NCBI GenBank assembly: GCA_018806985.1
Contig: JADANN010000247.1
Span: 62,001 to 126,000 of the forward strand
Length of the DNA stretch: 64,000 nucleotides
Direction of reading: 5' to 3'
Origin: Angiostrongylus vasorum
Lineage: Eukaryota; Nematoda; Chromadorea; Rhabditida; Metastrongylidae
In this document: positions 43,732 to 54,800 of the stretch, one piece after another
Numbering within the stretch: the first letter of the stretch is position 1
How the letters are laid out: each line of letters opens with the position of its first letter
The notes under the pieces: generated by a model
Seen by the model: the letters and a program-made list of their open reading frames with translations, nothing else
The model's database searches: none
What the model was told of the DNA's origin: nothing
Program-made: the position numbers and the translations under genes

Positions 43732-44595
43732 TCAGAAATTGATGCGAACATACGGGGTCAGGTCGCGTATAACCTCTAGGCATTCATCCCTGCTATTCAT
43801 TGTAGGGTTTTTGGTACTTGTCCAAAAAGCCTCAAGAAGTTTTCGCGCTGGTGTTTTAGTCTCCTGAGCAAGGATACTGACTCTTACTTCAAAATCGTTT
43901 TCGCTATGCTTTTCTGTCCTATGCGTGCCTAGTGGTGTACTTTGTCTTAGTTTTCGTTTGCCATCTACATGTTCTTTTATACGGATCCGCAAAGCTCTGC
44001 CCGTTTCGCCAATATATTCATCTCTGCAATTATTACAAGAGATGACGTATTTCGTACCTGAACTCATGCAATCACCATCCCTGCAGTAGGGGCAAATTAC
44101 GCAATTTGTTGTTTCACATAGACGGTAAAACAGACGGTTACGAACTAACTGACAACGTAGAGTAGCCGTCGGTATTTCAACTATCGCTACCGATTCCTCT
44201 AGACCTGCCCTTCTTAAGCAACGTTTAATAGCTAGGCTAACTTTATCGCTAATAAAAGGCAACATAAACGGGACTTTCTTCTGGCCATGTGTTTTGCTTG
44301 GGTGCGTCGCTCTCCTTCTAACCTTATCTCGTGGGGTTAGTATTTCGTAGCCATTGGAGATGGCTATTTCCAAGCCAAGTCGCACGATTCTTCCTTTAGT
44401 TCTCTGGTTGTGCACACAGAGGTGGCTGTTCGAAACATGTTTCTCACAAGCGCCCTCTTTGTGTGTGAAGGAGTGGGAAGAAAGGAAATGAACGAAGATG
44501 TTCTTGTTACTTGGCTTTCGGTACCACTTTGTCATGTAACCGCTACTTGATAGGTTTATTTGAACATTTAAAAAAGGAAGCCAGTTTTTTACCAA
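43732..44595 (-). CDS. PLE polyprotein C-terminal half: RT thumb and GIY-YIG endonuclease
   Basis: An open stretch of 287 residues. Near residues 15-30 SSSGYMTKWYRKPSNKNIFV belongs to the RT thumb side. The linker holds GRIVRLGLEIAISNGYEILT, then VSLAIKRCLRRAGLEESVAI. The Cys-rich CVICPYCRDGDCMSSGTKYV leads into the GIY-YIG domain (YVISC, then DEYIGETGRALRIRIKEHVD), with HSENDFEVRVSILAQETKTP and KLLEAFWTSTKNPTMNSRDE downstream. PLE proteins fuse RT to this endonuclease; the RT catalytic palm is absent from this ORF, so it is a partial protein. It is the better preserved of the two arms. Confidence 0.8.
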   Translation of the reverse strand: MVKNWLPFLNVQINLSSSGYMTKWYRKPSNKNIFVHFLSSHSFTHKEGACEKHVSNSHLCVHNQRTKGRIVRLGLEIAISNGYEILTPRDKVRRRATHPSKTHGQKKVPFMLPFISDKVSLAIKRCLRRAGLEESVAIVEIPTATLRCQLVRNRLFYRLCETTNCVICPYCRDGDCMSSGTKYVISCNNCRDEYIGETGRALRIRIKEHVDGKRKLRQSTPLGTHRTEKHSENDFEVRVSILAQETKTPARKLLEAFWTSTKNPTMNSRDECLEVIRDLTPYVRINF

Positions 44596-44669
44596 CGGAT
44601 AGATTAACCTGGTTTTTAAGCCTAATACTTAACCAGTTGCTGAACCGCATTCCAGCTCACCTCACAAAC

Positions 44670-44975
44670 ACCCAAATGTTCCTAGAACGTCTATGTAACG
44701 CGTCTCCTAATAATGCGTGCGTGATGGAGTCCTTCGACGTTGCCGCGCTGTACCTCAACGTATCAAACAACTCCGCAATGCAAGCCATCATCGAACTTCT
44801 TGTTGAACATGAAGGAAGAATAAATATGCATGGCTTGCCCATCCAGCAGCTAATGGCGCTCATGGAGTCATTCGATACGTTAGTGTACGGCGCGGTAGCG
44901 TCGAAGGACTCCATCACGTACGCGTTATTAGGAAACGCGTTACATAGACGTTTAGGAACATTTGGGTGTTTGTGA
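44670..44975 (+). pseudogene. PLE RT palm fragments facing each other
   Basis: The plus frame reads LCNASPNNACVMESFDVAAL then YLNVSNNSAMQAIIELLVEH, the RT motif A region (SFDVxxLYTNV in PLEs). On the minus strand 44917-44657 gives the counterpart ALMESFDATAPYTNVSND. These are the inner ends of the two arms; the unpaired centre is only about 70 bp. The YADD-type active site is absent. Confidence 0.7.
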
Positions 44976-45186
44976 GGTGAGCCGGAATGTGGTTAAGCAA
45001 CTGGGTAAGTATTAGGCTTAAAAACCAGGTTGTTCTATCCGTTGTCCCGTCTACGCCGCTGATAATGGGTCTAACCTTAACTGATGACGGATTAGTTTAC
45101 GCAAGATCATCAGTGATACCAACTTATGTGTTTTAATAAGTAGGTATAAGACGGGACATGTTGGTTTATCGAATTTAACGTGCGAA

Positions 45187-46166
45187 ATGGCCGATAAAAT
45201 AAACCTATCAAGTAGCGTTTACATGACAAAGTGGTACCGAAAGCCAAGTAACAGGAGCATTCTCGTTCATTTCCTTTCTTCGCAACTTTCACACACAAGG
45301 AGGGCGCTTGTGAGAGACATGTTTCGAACGGCCACCTCTGTGTGCACAACCAGAGAACTAAGGGAAGAATCGCGCGACTTGGCTTGGAAATAGCCATCTC
45401 CAATGGCTACGAAATACTAACCCCACGAGATAAGTTTAGAAGGAGAGCGACGCACCCAAGCGAAACACATGGCCAGAAGAAAGTCCCGTTTATGTTGCCT
45501 TTTATTAGCGATAAAGTTAGCCTAGCTATTAAACGTTGCTTAAGAAGGGCGGGTCTAGAGGAATCGGTGGCGATGGTTGAAATACCGACGGCTACTCTAC
45601 GTCGTCAGTTAGTTCGTAACCGTCTGTTTTACCGTCTATGTGAAACAACAAATTGCGTAATTTGCCCTTACGGCAGGGACGGTGATTGTATAAGTTCAGG
45701 TGCGATATACCTGATCTCTTGTAATAACTGCAGAGATGAATATATTGGCGAAACGGGCAGGCCTTTGTGTATCCGTATAAAAGAACACGTAGATGGCAAA
45801 CGAAAACTAAGACAAAGTACACCACTAGGCACGCATAGGATAGAAAAGCATAGCGAAAACGATTTTGAAGTAAGAGTCAGTATCCTTGCACAGGAGACTA
45901 AAACACCAGCGCGAAAACTTCTTGAGGCTTTTTGGACAAATACCAAAAACCCTACAATGAATAGCAGGGATGAATGCCCTAGAGGTTATACGCGACCTGA
46001 CCCCGTATGTTCGCATCAATTTCTGATGTGGGATGGTGCAGTCATCAACCACATGCGACCACAATCAGCTGTTCCAATCTTCCTCATTGGAAGTCACGTA
46101 AAAAGCGATGAGTTTTTTCGAGAAGCTGTTGACCATGTAATTACCATAGAGCTCTTCTCTTTCTAA
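45187..46166 (+). pseudogene. PLE GIY-YIG half, right arm, frameshifted
   Basis: The frame starting at 45187 encodes INLSSSVYMTKWYRKPSNRS but shifts near 45.29-45.34 kb. The rest (45342-46166) continues as HNQRTKGRIARLGLEIAISN, CVICPYGRDGDCISSGAIYL, DEYIGETGRPLCIRIKEHVD. A second shift near 45980 (an extra C) replaces the normal LEVIRDLTPYVRINF ending. Otherwise nearly identical to the left-arm ORF. Confidence 0.8.
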
Positions 46167-46213
46167 GTGCCATGGAAGCGTTTGGCCTAGTAAATTGTAT
46201 ATCAGCATACCCT

Positions 46214-46254
46214 TCCAAGCTCTGAAGAAGGCGGTGCTGCCGAAACGTCAGCTA
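46214..46254 (+). ncRNA. Hammerhead ribozyme-like motif, right end of fold-back PLE
   Basis: CTGAAGA at 46222-46228, extra A46229, GGC 46230-46232 pairs with GCC 46239-46241, GAAACGTC 46242-46249, predicted cleavage after C46249. Stem I is four Watson-Crick pairs (AGCT 46218-46221 with AGCT 46250-46253). This is the most regular copy in the window. Confidence 0.7.
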
Positions 46255-46396
46255 CTGTTGTATTGTATTGTGTTTTTTATGGAAGTAAATGTATGCTGTT
46301 TAACAACCTCGCGATTGCTGAACAAGAAAACGACGGATTCATATTCCAATGCGGAGGTTAATAGAAAGTTGATCCTGGGAACTGTATCTGGAGCGT

Positions 46397-46850
46397 TTCG
46401 TTGGTTGATTTGTCGACAGAAGCAGTAATTAGAGGTTTCGATATATTACGCTGAATGAGCCTTTGTTTGGGAAGAGAATATTTGCCAATTAAAAATGCAT
46501 ACTGTAACTCTATGACTCTTTGTGAATGGCTTGTTTGATTTTTTCGTCCTGTTCCTTAACTATAATACTGTCGTCGTTCTCTGACCATTTTTTCACGGTC
46601 CTTTTATAGCTGCAACAAAGTTTTGTGAAACCTGTGCTCCTCTGTTATTTCGAAAAGATTGATTTCCTCAAAAAGGCTCTTAATTGAACGTTTAGATTCT
46701 TTTGTGACTCCATCACGATATGTGGTATCAAACACAAGTGTTCATCCAAGTTTTCTTTCAGGCACGACTTTACGACTGATCGTTGTAGGCCGTCGTACTC
46801 CCGACAGGGAGTGATTTTCTGCTTCTCCGTGCCCTAGAGTCATTCTGCTC
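46397..46850. other. No feature recognised upstream of crb-3
   Basis: Presumed promoter side of the gene starting at 46893; no clear element. Confidence 0.35.
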
Positions 46851-46861
46851 GTTTTCTACAG
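46851..46861 (+). promoter_or_regulatory. Putative spliced-leader acceptor of crb-3
   Basis: GTTTTCTACAG ends at 46861, 31 bases before the ATG, with an in-frame TGA at 46887-46889 between them. This fixes the start at 46893 unless an unusual acceptor further in is used. Confidence 0.55.
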
Positions 46862-46892
46862 GATTCCGTAGCCAGGACACCCTCACTGATTG

Positions 46893-48113
46893 ATGAGCAC
46901 CACTAGCAACACCATTTCCACCACGGCTACAAGCCATAAAACGACTGGCTTGGGTGGCTTATCAATTGCATTTATTGTAATCGGTGTGATTGTGAGTTTA
47001 CTAACTTTAAATTACGAATATCTTTTGCTCTTGAGAAGTCGTTTTACGTTGTCACATACTTACTGCCCACTGTTATATTTAGATTTTGTTTACTTCTTCG
47101 TATTTATCTCATCAGACTTAAGATTTTGTGTGAATCCTAACACTTTTTTCATCCGGTCCGTTCCCCGCATCCGTCGTCCACCAAAGTTTTCAAATTTGTC
47201 GAATCTTCCTGGAATTTTATGGTAGAACGACTAAAGCATTCGCATCTCTTTAGCCCAGACAATCCCCCCACCCTTTTGGATTGAAGGGAGCTGTTCGCAA
47301 GGAAGGTTGGTACCGGTCTGGAGATCCCGGTGTTATGGTTTTGTCCACCTTAGACGGGTTGATTCAGCGACTCGCGTGGATTGCACAGTATCCACTGCGC
47401 TTTCCGCGCCCCTTGAATATACTTACATTTTGGAACAAATACTACCTTCACTGAGCGATTTTTTCTTTCTATATCCTATTTGTCCGTCTATTCGGCTTAT
47501 CGCATCGCTCTCCATCGCTTATTCGATGTGTCGTTCGCCGTCCTCACAAGACTAGGTGTATCGAATTCCCAATACAGCGAATTTTTTCCGATCCACAAGG
47601 CATGCTACCAGCTTTGAAGATGTAAGAGTAGCCTAGCACTACTGTCTTCAATTCAGACTGGTATCACTTTCAACCAGTATTCACCTTATGAGGAGGGAAT
47701 AAGATAACAAATCCTCAAACAGCATGCAGTCGAGTCAACGCCATCATCTCTATAGGTGACAGTTGCAACTACGTTAATGAATTCAATGGATGAGCTATCT
47801 AGATACTAATATCGTGCTCAGAGATTAGCAAGTATAGTGGGGCTATAGTAGTATATGATATTAAATTGCAAACCAACCTCTCATTACCATGTTTCAACTG
47901 CAGAATACCTTTATAAAAAGGTGTAGCTATTTTTATTGTAGTTCATATTTTCAGCTGTTTCTCGTTCTCGTCTCTGTCGCTGCGTTTTTCGTTACACGAG
48001 CGATTCGCGATCGACGACGAAATCATGGCGAATATCGTCCGCAGTTCGAAGAATTACACCACGCCAAGGATTTACCGTACCTACAACCACCAGCCGTCGA
48101 AGGCCTCATTTAG
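46893..48113 (+). CDS. crb-3: Short Crumbs-family membrane protein (CRB3 type), 85 residues
   Basis: Exons 46893-46991 and 47955-48113 (intron GT-AG, phase 0; 963 nt). The Ser/Thr-rich N-terminus (STTSNTISTTATSHKTTG) is a short extracellular part without a separate signal peptide. One membrane span crosses the exon junction (LSIAFIVIGVI then LFLVLVSVAAFFV). The cytoplasmic tail starts TRAIRDRRRNHGEYRPQFEE and ends PPAVEGLI. In Crumbs proteins the juxtamembrane GTYxP motif binds FERM proteins and the terminal ERLI binds the PDZ domain of PALS1/Stardust; here these are GEYRP and EGLI. The family sets apical polarity in epithelia. Length fits CRB3. The E-for-T and G-for-R changes leave some doubt. 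Confidence 0.72.
47130..47400 (-). mobile_element. Decayed SINE C in the crb-3 intron
   Basis: GGTCCGTTCCCCGCATCCGT then CGTCCACCAAAGTTTTCAAA follows the reverse complement of the SINE C tail at 40.17-40.21 kb. The remainder, including GGTTGGTACCGGTCTGGAGA, fits the body loosely. Confidence 0.4.
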
Positions 48114-49287
48114 ATTCAAATATATCGTTGAATCCAGTTGAATCGTTCAAGTGTATTCTTATGAATCGAACATTCTGATATGTTCAAAAATTTATTTTAC
48201 TGTCTGCTTCAGTAGATCTAAGAAAACCAGTCAAATGTATAATTTTGTTTTGAAACAGTTTTCTTTTAGCTGTTGTTTCAAAGTTGACGTTAGCCTTGCT
48301 GGTAAACTCTGCTGTGAGAGATAATCTCAGGTTTGCTTAGCAGTGTATGCGCTTAGTTTCTTCTTTTCTTACTTTTCAGTTCGCCGCTATTGTTACGTAA
48401 TCCTTCATAATGTTTCTTTTATATCTTCTCATCATTGTTTTTCGTAAGATTACTTGTATCCTCTGTTGTATTGTATTGATGAAGCTGTTAACTGTTGAAT
48501 TCGAGCGGTGCCGACCTATTGTCGTCTATTCTTTTTCTTCGGTGCTTTGCCATCTATGCCATCTATGCAGCTCGTAAATTTATAAATATTTGTGTTTAGA
48601 ATATTTGCACGTTGTTATTGATTTTAGTGTTAGTTTGTTGTTTCAAGAAAAAGAATGCTTCACCGTCTGTAACTTCACATAGACCGATGTAAGGTATTTT
48701 CGACGCGAATTTCTGCATGGAAAGTCGATAAATTTTAAATCAGGATTTTTCCTTATTTTTTGTTGTAGATGTGTGCTGGATTTAGGAATATTTTATACCA
48801 AAAAAAATTTATGCACCTGAATCTTAGTTGAATCAGGTGGCCTTCTTTGGTGTCGGCTTACAATGTTCGTCGGTGGTGACCATTAGCTTAGTAAGACCAC
48901 CTAAGCTGAGAACGACTTCGGCGTTTCTATCCGGATGCCCAGCTAGGAGTATGAATATGCCATAGCACAGACCGATAAGTTACCTTATGTACCTTATGTC
49001 AACCTTCTTGTCAAAACTAGTAAATAGGGAATGTCGTCCTAGTAGAATTATGATGACAACCGTATAGCTTGAGCGATTGCAACCTACTTAGTAGTTCTGT
49101 TGCATAACATAGATCAACGCACATTTTAGTGAAATTTCGTGGAAATGAGTTCCTTCTGGTGCGCAGATGTTTTTGTTGTCCAGCGTTTTTCTCAAATTGG
49201 GGTAATTTAACATTTGGGTACACTATATTAACACAGCAATCGTAAAATGGAATACAGAAATGTCTAAGAATAAAATAAAGAAAAAAA
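48114..49287. other. crb-3 3' flank, no feature recognised
   Basis: A/T-rich; no supported exon. No convincing AATAAA close to the stop. Confidence 0.35.
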
Positions 49288-49495
49288 GCTCTCGACGTTG
49301 ATCAATACCTGAGGGATGCTCTGTGCATTCGACTTCATTAAGCATCGTTGGAGGTGATTGAATGCATATGTGGCCTATACAATAATTCATGTTAACCTGC
49401 CGATGTGTCCACTCAGTGCTGATCTCCCTCTCCTCCCACACAGGTTTGGTACAAACTTGCAGATTCCGGAGGGATGGAAGGGTCGGTGAACACAT
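49288..49495 (-). mobile_element. SINE A, minus copy, diverged head
   Basis: GCTCTCGACGTTGATCAATA, GACTTCATTAAGCATCGTTG and GAGGTGATTGAATGCATATG are the reverse complement of the SINE A 3' half. The remainder (TTTGGTACAAACTTGCAGAT, then GGAGGGATGGAAGGG) follows the body with changes. Confidence 0.7.
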
Positions 49496-49659
49496 CAGAA
49501 ATGTGGAAGATGAAACAATCGTGGAGAATGTTCTCTATCAACATCAGGGCTTTGGCATACTATGGCTAAGAGACATTTCTGGAGAGAAGAGTGGTTCCCT
49601 TTGGCTCAGTTAGATTTCTTCGCCTTCATTTTTGCTCTGTAGATCTCGACCCCTATTTT

Positions 49660-49965
49660 ATTCAATGTAAAGTGTTCCCTCGCACCCATAATGCATTAAG
49701 GTCTTTGAACTGTTTTGCGCAAGGTTTAGCGACTGCTTGAGGACTTCTGCTTTTGTTATATTCGTTATCAATGCGTTGAATGCTAGTCGTGCCAATTCTC
49801 CTTCTAATTCTGGGATAGCCGTGCTAGGTGGTTCACAGGGAGCAATCTGGTCTCAGATAAATCTGGTACCACTTTATGATCCCACCAGAAGACGAAGTCT
49901 GGCGGAATGGACGTGGAATCGAACTAACGATCCTTTATGCCACTAGAACCACTAAATATTTTAAA
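49660..49965 (-). mobile_element. SINE C, minus copy
   Basis: Minus strand: TAGTGGTTCTAGTGGCATAA (A-box region), GTTAGTTCGATTCCACGTCC (B box), ACCAGATTTATCTGAGACCA, and the tail ATGGGTGCGAGGGAACACTT near 49.68 kb. Confidence 0.65.
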
Positions 49966-50402
49966 CCATTTCATTAGCAGTGTTTACCTCTCAGAAATCA
50001 GAATTAGGGAGTGAAGTGCTCCATACCTATTCTATACACGTGTTCCTTAGATAAGTGGTTAATTAGCTTTCTGCATTAGTTTCTATTTGACTGTTTACTT
50101 AACAGATAACTACCAGTCACTATCAGTACCAGTACTAGTAGCTGAAATCCTATTTCTTCGTGCTTGAACGTTCAGTGCACAATCGGATTTTCCATTTCCA
50201 TGAAATTGAGCAATACCAATGACTGCGTCGGACTACAGTTCGTAAATTAGCAAGCATATGGAGTAGTAACATTTTCCTAATGAATGCTCATAATCGTTTT
50301 TTTTTCTACAAAGATAACGCTGTAAGCAAATAATTTTTGGAAAGAGTCGCATTACTTGCATGATATGACGAATCACAAGTACAAAGCAGGTGTAAACTAA
50401 CA

Positions 50403-50683
50403 TCAAGCGCGTGTAGCGCAGTGGGTCGGAGGCGCCCTGCAACACACACGTGGAATTGATCCCTGCGCCCATAGTCCACCAAGCCTTCCCCTTTCCGGGG
50501 TCGGCAAACTGGTACCAGACTTGTCTGGGAGGATCGCAGCACTGGCTCGATACATTGGTAGGCCACCGTGAGTCATTGTAAAGGCCAGATATGCAATCAG
50601 TCACCTCCAATGATGCTTAATGAAGTCGAATGCATGGCGCATCCCTCAGGATTGATCAACGTCGAAAGCTTTATCCTTTATTC
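50403..50683 (+). mobile_element. SINE A, full-length with 10-bp target-site duplication
   Basis: TAAACTAACA at 50393-50402 and 50684-50693 bounds the copy. Head GCGTGTAGCGCAGTGGGTCG with an extra G, B-box region GTGGAATTGATCCC, body GGTACCAGACTTGTCTGGGA, tail CGAAAGCTTTATCCTTTATT. Confidence 0.88.
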
Positions 50684-50693
50684 TAAACTAACA

Positions 50694-51887
50694 CCACATC
50701 TGTTAATATAAAAGTGTGTTTTCTTCAGTTGGTCACTGTTATTTTCTCAGAAGTTGAATGCGATAAGCACTGATTTTCATCTCGTACTGAGTTGCCTCAT
50801 TTAATTACTCTTTGTTTTCGTTGGACGATCGCTGGTTCACTTTTCCCGTGAAGACGAAATGGTTGCAAGATGATCATCATGAAGCAGAGATTGCAGGTGA
50901 CTAGAAGGCAAGTGTTTGGACTTTATGTAAGACAAGTTCACAATTTTTCGGCGGCCAATAAAGATTGTCAATGACGTTTCTCTTTAGTGAAAACTATTTC
51001 GAAATAGATGAGTATGTGGGCAGCAGCTAATAGTGCTTTTAGAGAATGATACGACTGTAGCTCACCTACTTAGATGCTTAGATACCCCTTGCATACACGT
51101 CGAATGACCACCACCACTTCTTCCGTTTGTTTTCGTTGCACTACTTGCAAGCGTTATCCATAGAGAAGGCCGCAAGTGTGTACACCTTGAAAATAGGAAC
51201 CTTCCATGGCGTTAGGAACTCCGCTATTTACTCTGACACGATTGCTAAAGGATGGAGATTCGAAATCAATTTCTCGAGTCAAATTTGCCCTATATATCCA
51301 GATCGCTTTTGTTCCGTTTGAAGAACGAAGCTAGATTATATGCAAGAACTTCTACAATCTCAATTCCTCCTACTCTTGCAGTCACTAAAATCCTCTCGTT
51401 CTTTCTTAAGAAAGATTTTTGCAAAATTCAGCTATCATTAACAAAATCTTCCACTTACAAAAAAGAATTTTAAATAAACGACTGTGTAGTTTGATCACCA
51501 ACAGCTTCAACAGCGTCCATTCATGATGATCTGTTGGTGAATAACGAGGATATAGTATTCATTTTCATCGTTCCATAAATATTCAGCATTCTGGAATGCA
51601 GTTATACAGCTTCAGAATTGCAAAGCACGTCAAATAATCTCTACTATCTGCGCAAGCGAATACTATCTTATCAAATCAGTAAGGAACGCACAAGCCTTGA
51701 TAGTGGGTCAGTGAAGCGTATTCCAACAAAAAAAGTACTCAGTTCTCTTTGAGTAACTCCATGCTGTCATTCATTTAGTCGGTTTTCTCAATGGAAACTA
51801 TTCAATGAAAAGTCATTGTTTCTTGTTGAGTGTTCTTGGACATCGTTGTTAAACTAATAGATTACATAATAAGCTTTTTTCGCACTG
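50694..51887. other. No feature recognised upstream of the DNase II gene
   Basis: Presumed 5' flank. ORFs 51127-51473 lack support. Confidence 0.35.
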
Positions 51888-51897
51888 TTTTCTGCAG
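51888..51897 (+). promoter_or_regulatory. Putative spliced-leader acceptor of the DNase II gene
   Basis: TTTTCTGCAG ends one base before the ATG at 51898. The start codon directly after the AG is typical of nematode trans-splice sites. Confidence 0.65.
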
Positions 51898-54800
51898 ATG
51901 GTCGTTGTATTTCTTTCGTTGTTCCTCGTCACTGGAGTCTTCTCTTTTTCTTGTAAGGATCAATACAATCAGAATGTGGACTGGTAAATCAGTTGAATTT
52001 AATTTTCATTATTTTTTTCTTTTTCAGAAGCCTTTCTCCACTCCACATGCATAATTTATGAATTCTAGCGTAGGCATACTTTCCTGTAGACGAACAAGAT
52101 AAATTTAGTATCATCGGTTCTACTTTTTAGTTTTTCATATTTTAACAAAAGCCAAATGCAACTGATCACTGCATAGCTAGTTCAGCGTTCCTATTTTCTA
52201 TAATCTTGCAAGAATAACTTTATTCTATTAGATTAAGGTGTTCATCTCCCCAAATTGTATGATTCACCTAGCATTATCCACTTGCATGGTATTTCGCCAT
52301 CTAAGACTTTTGTTTCTTGAAATTCCTAGAAACTTGTTTGAATAAGTTTCTAATTTGTCACTTCAAGCAGACCCTGGTTTTCACGGATTGAATTAATATA
52401 GACCTCTTTGCAAATAGGACGGCGGCAACAATTTTTAGTACTGACTTACTTTTGATTGCGGGCCACCCCTTCTCCACGGATTGGTGGTATTTCGCTCGGC
52501 GCATTAAAATCGAATTATTGGAAACACAATAAGTGATAGATTTTAGGGATTGCTCAATGTTTTTTCTTTGCGAATACAAAAACATTCAGGTTTATCGTAT
52601 ATAAAATGCCTATGGAAGAAGACGACTCGATTCCAGGAATAAAAAAGGGCGTAGGATGGTACTATTTGGATGCAAATCATGACGAAGCTCTAAACGCTTC
52701 CTACAGTACTCTCGATGATGAAAATCAGGTCAGTTTATTCTATAAAGGAAGAACCACATGGAAACATCTCCGCCAGATGTTGTTATGAAGCTTATCATTT
52801 AGTTTTAAATTTGAAAGTGAGTTTTTTACGTAGAATTTTGAGCAACTCAAAGCTAGTTAAGGCCATAGCTTACACATTGAAGCAACTCTACCAGCAGAAC
52901 GCAGATCCAAGAATTTTCCATGCAATGTATAACGACGAGCCATACGACGATACTTCGTTACATTTGAAGTCACTGAGGTCAAATCGTGTACAAGTAGAAC
53001 CTATTGAGTACGGCCACACAAAAGGTATGAAGGAATACAATAAAAAATGACATCTAAAAAGTTCTAGGAAAATGTGGGCGACAGTACTGTGCTCCATTTT
53101 AAATGCATACTAGAGTCACCTTTTGTTTATCTTCCATCTACCTCACAAATTAACATTCTGTTAATCTTTTTTTATAGAGCTTTTTTCTACCAGAATAAGC
53201 ACTTTTTACGTTTGCTCTCATTCTCCACTCTTCGCTTTTTTGCTCGACCCTAGATTTTTACAGCTACGGTCTTAATCTCTTTAATGCACATTCATGGTAT
53301 TTGATAAGTGTTATCCAAAGCGGTGTCGGTTTTTTCATCCATTTAAGCACTTCAAAAAGGCTTTTAAAACACTTCCAAGAAGACTTTAAGAAGGAATTTG
53401 ACTGATATGCTATCGAACGGAATTAACTCTATGCAAACTATGGTAATATGGTATAACATGTATAACTCGTGCCGTTGATCGTCGAGCGACTCGGACGGGC
53501 GCCGGTCTTCCACTTCTCCCTGTGGCATTGAAGAATAGTCCAGTTTGTTCAGCCCGCTCTAGGGACTCGTTGAGCATCATATCTATATTTTACGGTCATC
53601 ATGAAATATTCTGACAATCGGGTGGGTGGTTTTCCTGGTGTCCGTTGGACATCCCGAGGAGTCCAGTCGCTAACGGCTCTTCGACATTGGTTCTCGTTAA
53701 TACACATTACGTATCCGGGCCACTTTATCTCCTACAGTTTGGCGTATAGAACGGCATCTTTGACTTTTAATCATTGACGCATGTAAAAGCTGCGGATCCT
53801 TCCCTCACTTGCTTGATAAAGGATACTCCTAGCATCGTCTTTTCTACTCCACGTTCTATAACTGTGACCTTTCATCCTGCTTACGCAGCGACGAGGTTTC
53901 TGACGCATACGTTAAGGCAGGTACAATCATGGAATGGAAAAGGTGGCCACGGAATCAAGAGTTCTTTGTTCTCCTCACTATGTTCCCGGTGCTCGTGAAA
54001 GCTCCCTAAGTCACTTGTTTCCTCCCGCTCAACTCTGTATCTAAGTCGTTCAGCATGTTGACTTTCCGACCTAGGTAAACCTAAATGGAACATTCGAAGA
54101 CATTAGTACCGTGGAGCGCAAATACGGCATACGAAACCAATCCGTTCCTCATGAACATCGTTTTTGTAAGATTTAGTCGAAGACCAATCTTTCCACAAGT
54201 GTTATGAAAGTCGGCATGCATTTGCTCTGCCTGGCTAATGCTTGACGTCATGAAAACGACATAACCAGCAAAGCGAAGACGGTGTGATTGGCGACGATCG
54301 ATCTTCAATCCCATGTTGTCCCGTTCTAATGTTGACGTGATGTTCTCAAGGGTGGAGGTAAATAATTTTGGCGAGATGGTATCGACCTGCCAAAACCCTC
54401 CTTTGACGTCGATGTTAATATCGTTATAAAGTGCTGACATTTCGGTTGTGAAATTTTTGAAGCAGCTCACGAAGAATCTTGATATACTAAGTGGGGACTA
54501 CTTGGATGAGTCAATAGTTTTCCTCAAATTGATGAAAGTGAGACAGAGCGGTCTCTCCTACTCTCGCGATAGTTCACGTCCTGTTATGGTGTGGATGTGG
54601 TCCATCGTACTGAATCCTTTTCGAAATTCTCCTTGCTCACATGGCTGTCCTTCATCCAGTGTTCTGTCAATCCTATTTAGGATGACTCGAGTGAAAAGTT
54701 TGTAGACGACAGAGAGCAGGCAGATTGGGCGATAGTTGCCGATATCGTGTAGGTCGCCCTTCTTGAACAATAACACGGTATTGCTGGTCTTCCAGTGGGT

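Larger units (their letters stand above)
43412..46396. mobile_element. Fold-back Penelope-like element bounded by a 14-bp duplication
   Basis: TGTATCTGGAGCGT is present at 43412-43425 and 46383-46396, so 43426-46382 (2,957 bp) entered as one unit. Its two halves are inverted copies of the PLE 3' half. From the outside inwards each has pLTR, hammerhead motif, GIY-YIG ORF, RT thumb region and an RT palm fragment. The halves meet near 44.79-44.85 kb. The right arm has about 150 extra bp (45.03-45.18 kb); the left arm's pLTR is about 50 bp shorter. Arm identity is high by eye, so the insertion is young. Confidence 0.88.

Noticed and set aside
52715..53050. 111-codon ORF joining exons 2 and 3 of the DNase II gene without splicing
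   Set aside because: The family alignment requires AIAYTLKQLY directly after DDENQ; the bases between form a normal GT-AG intron.
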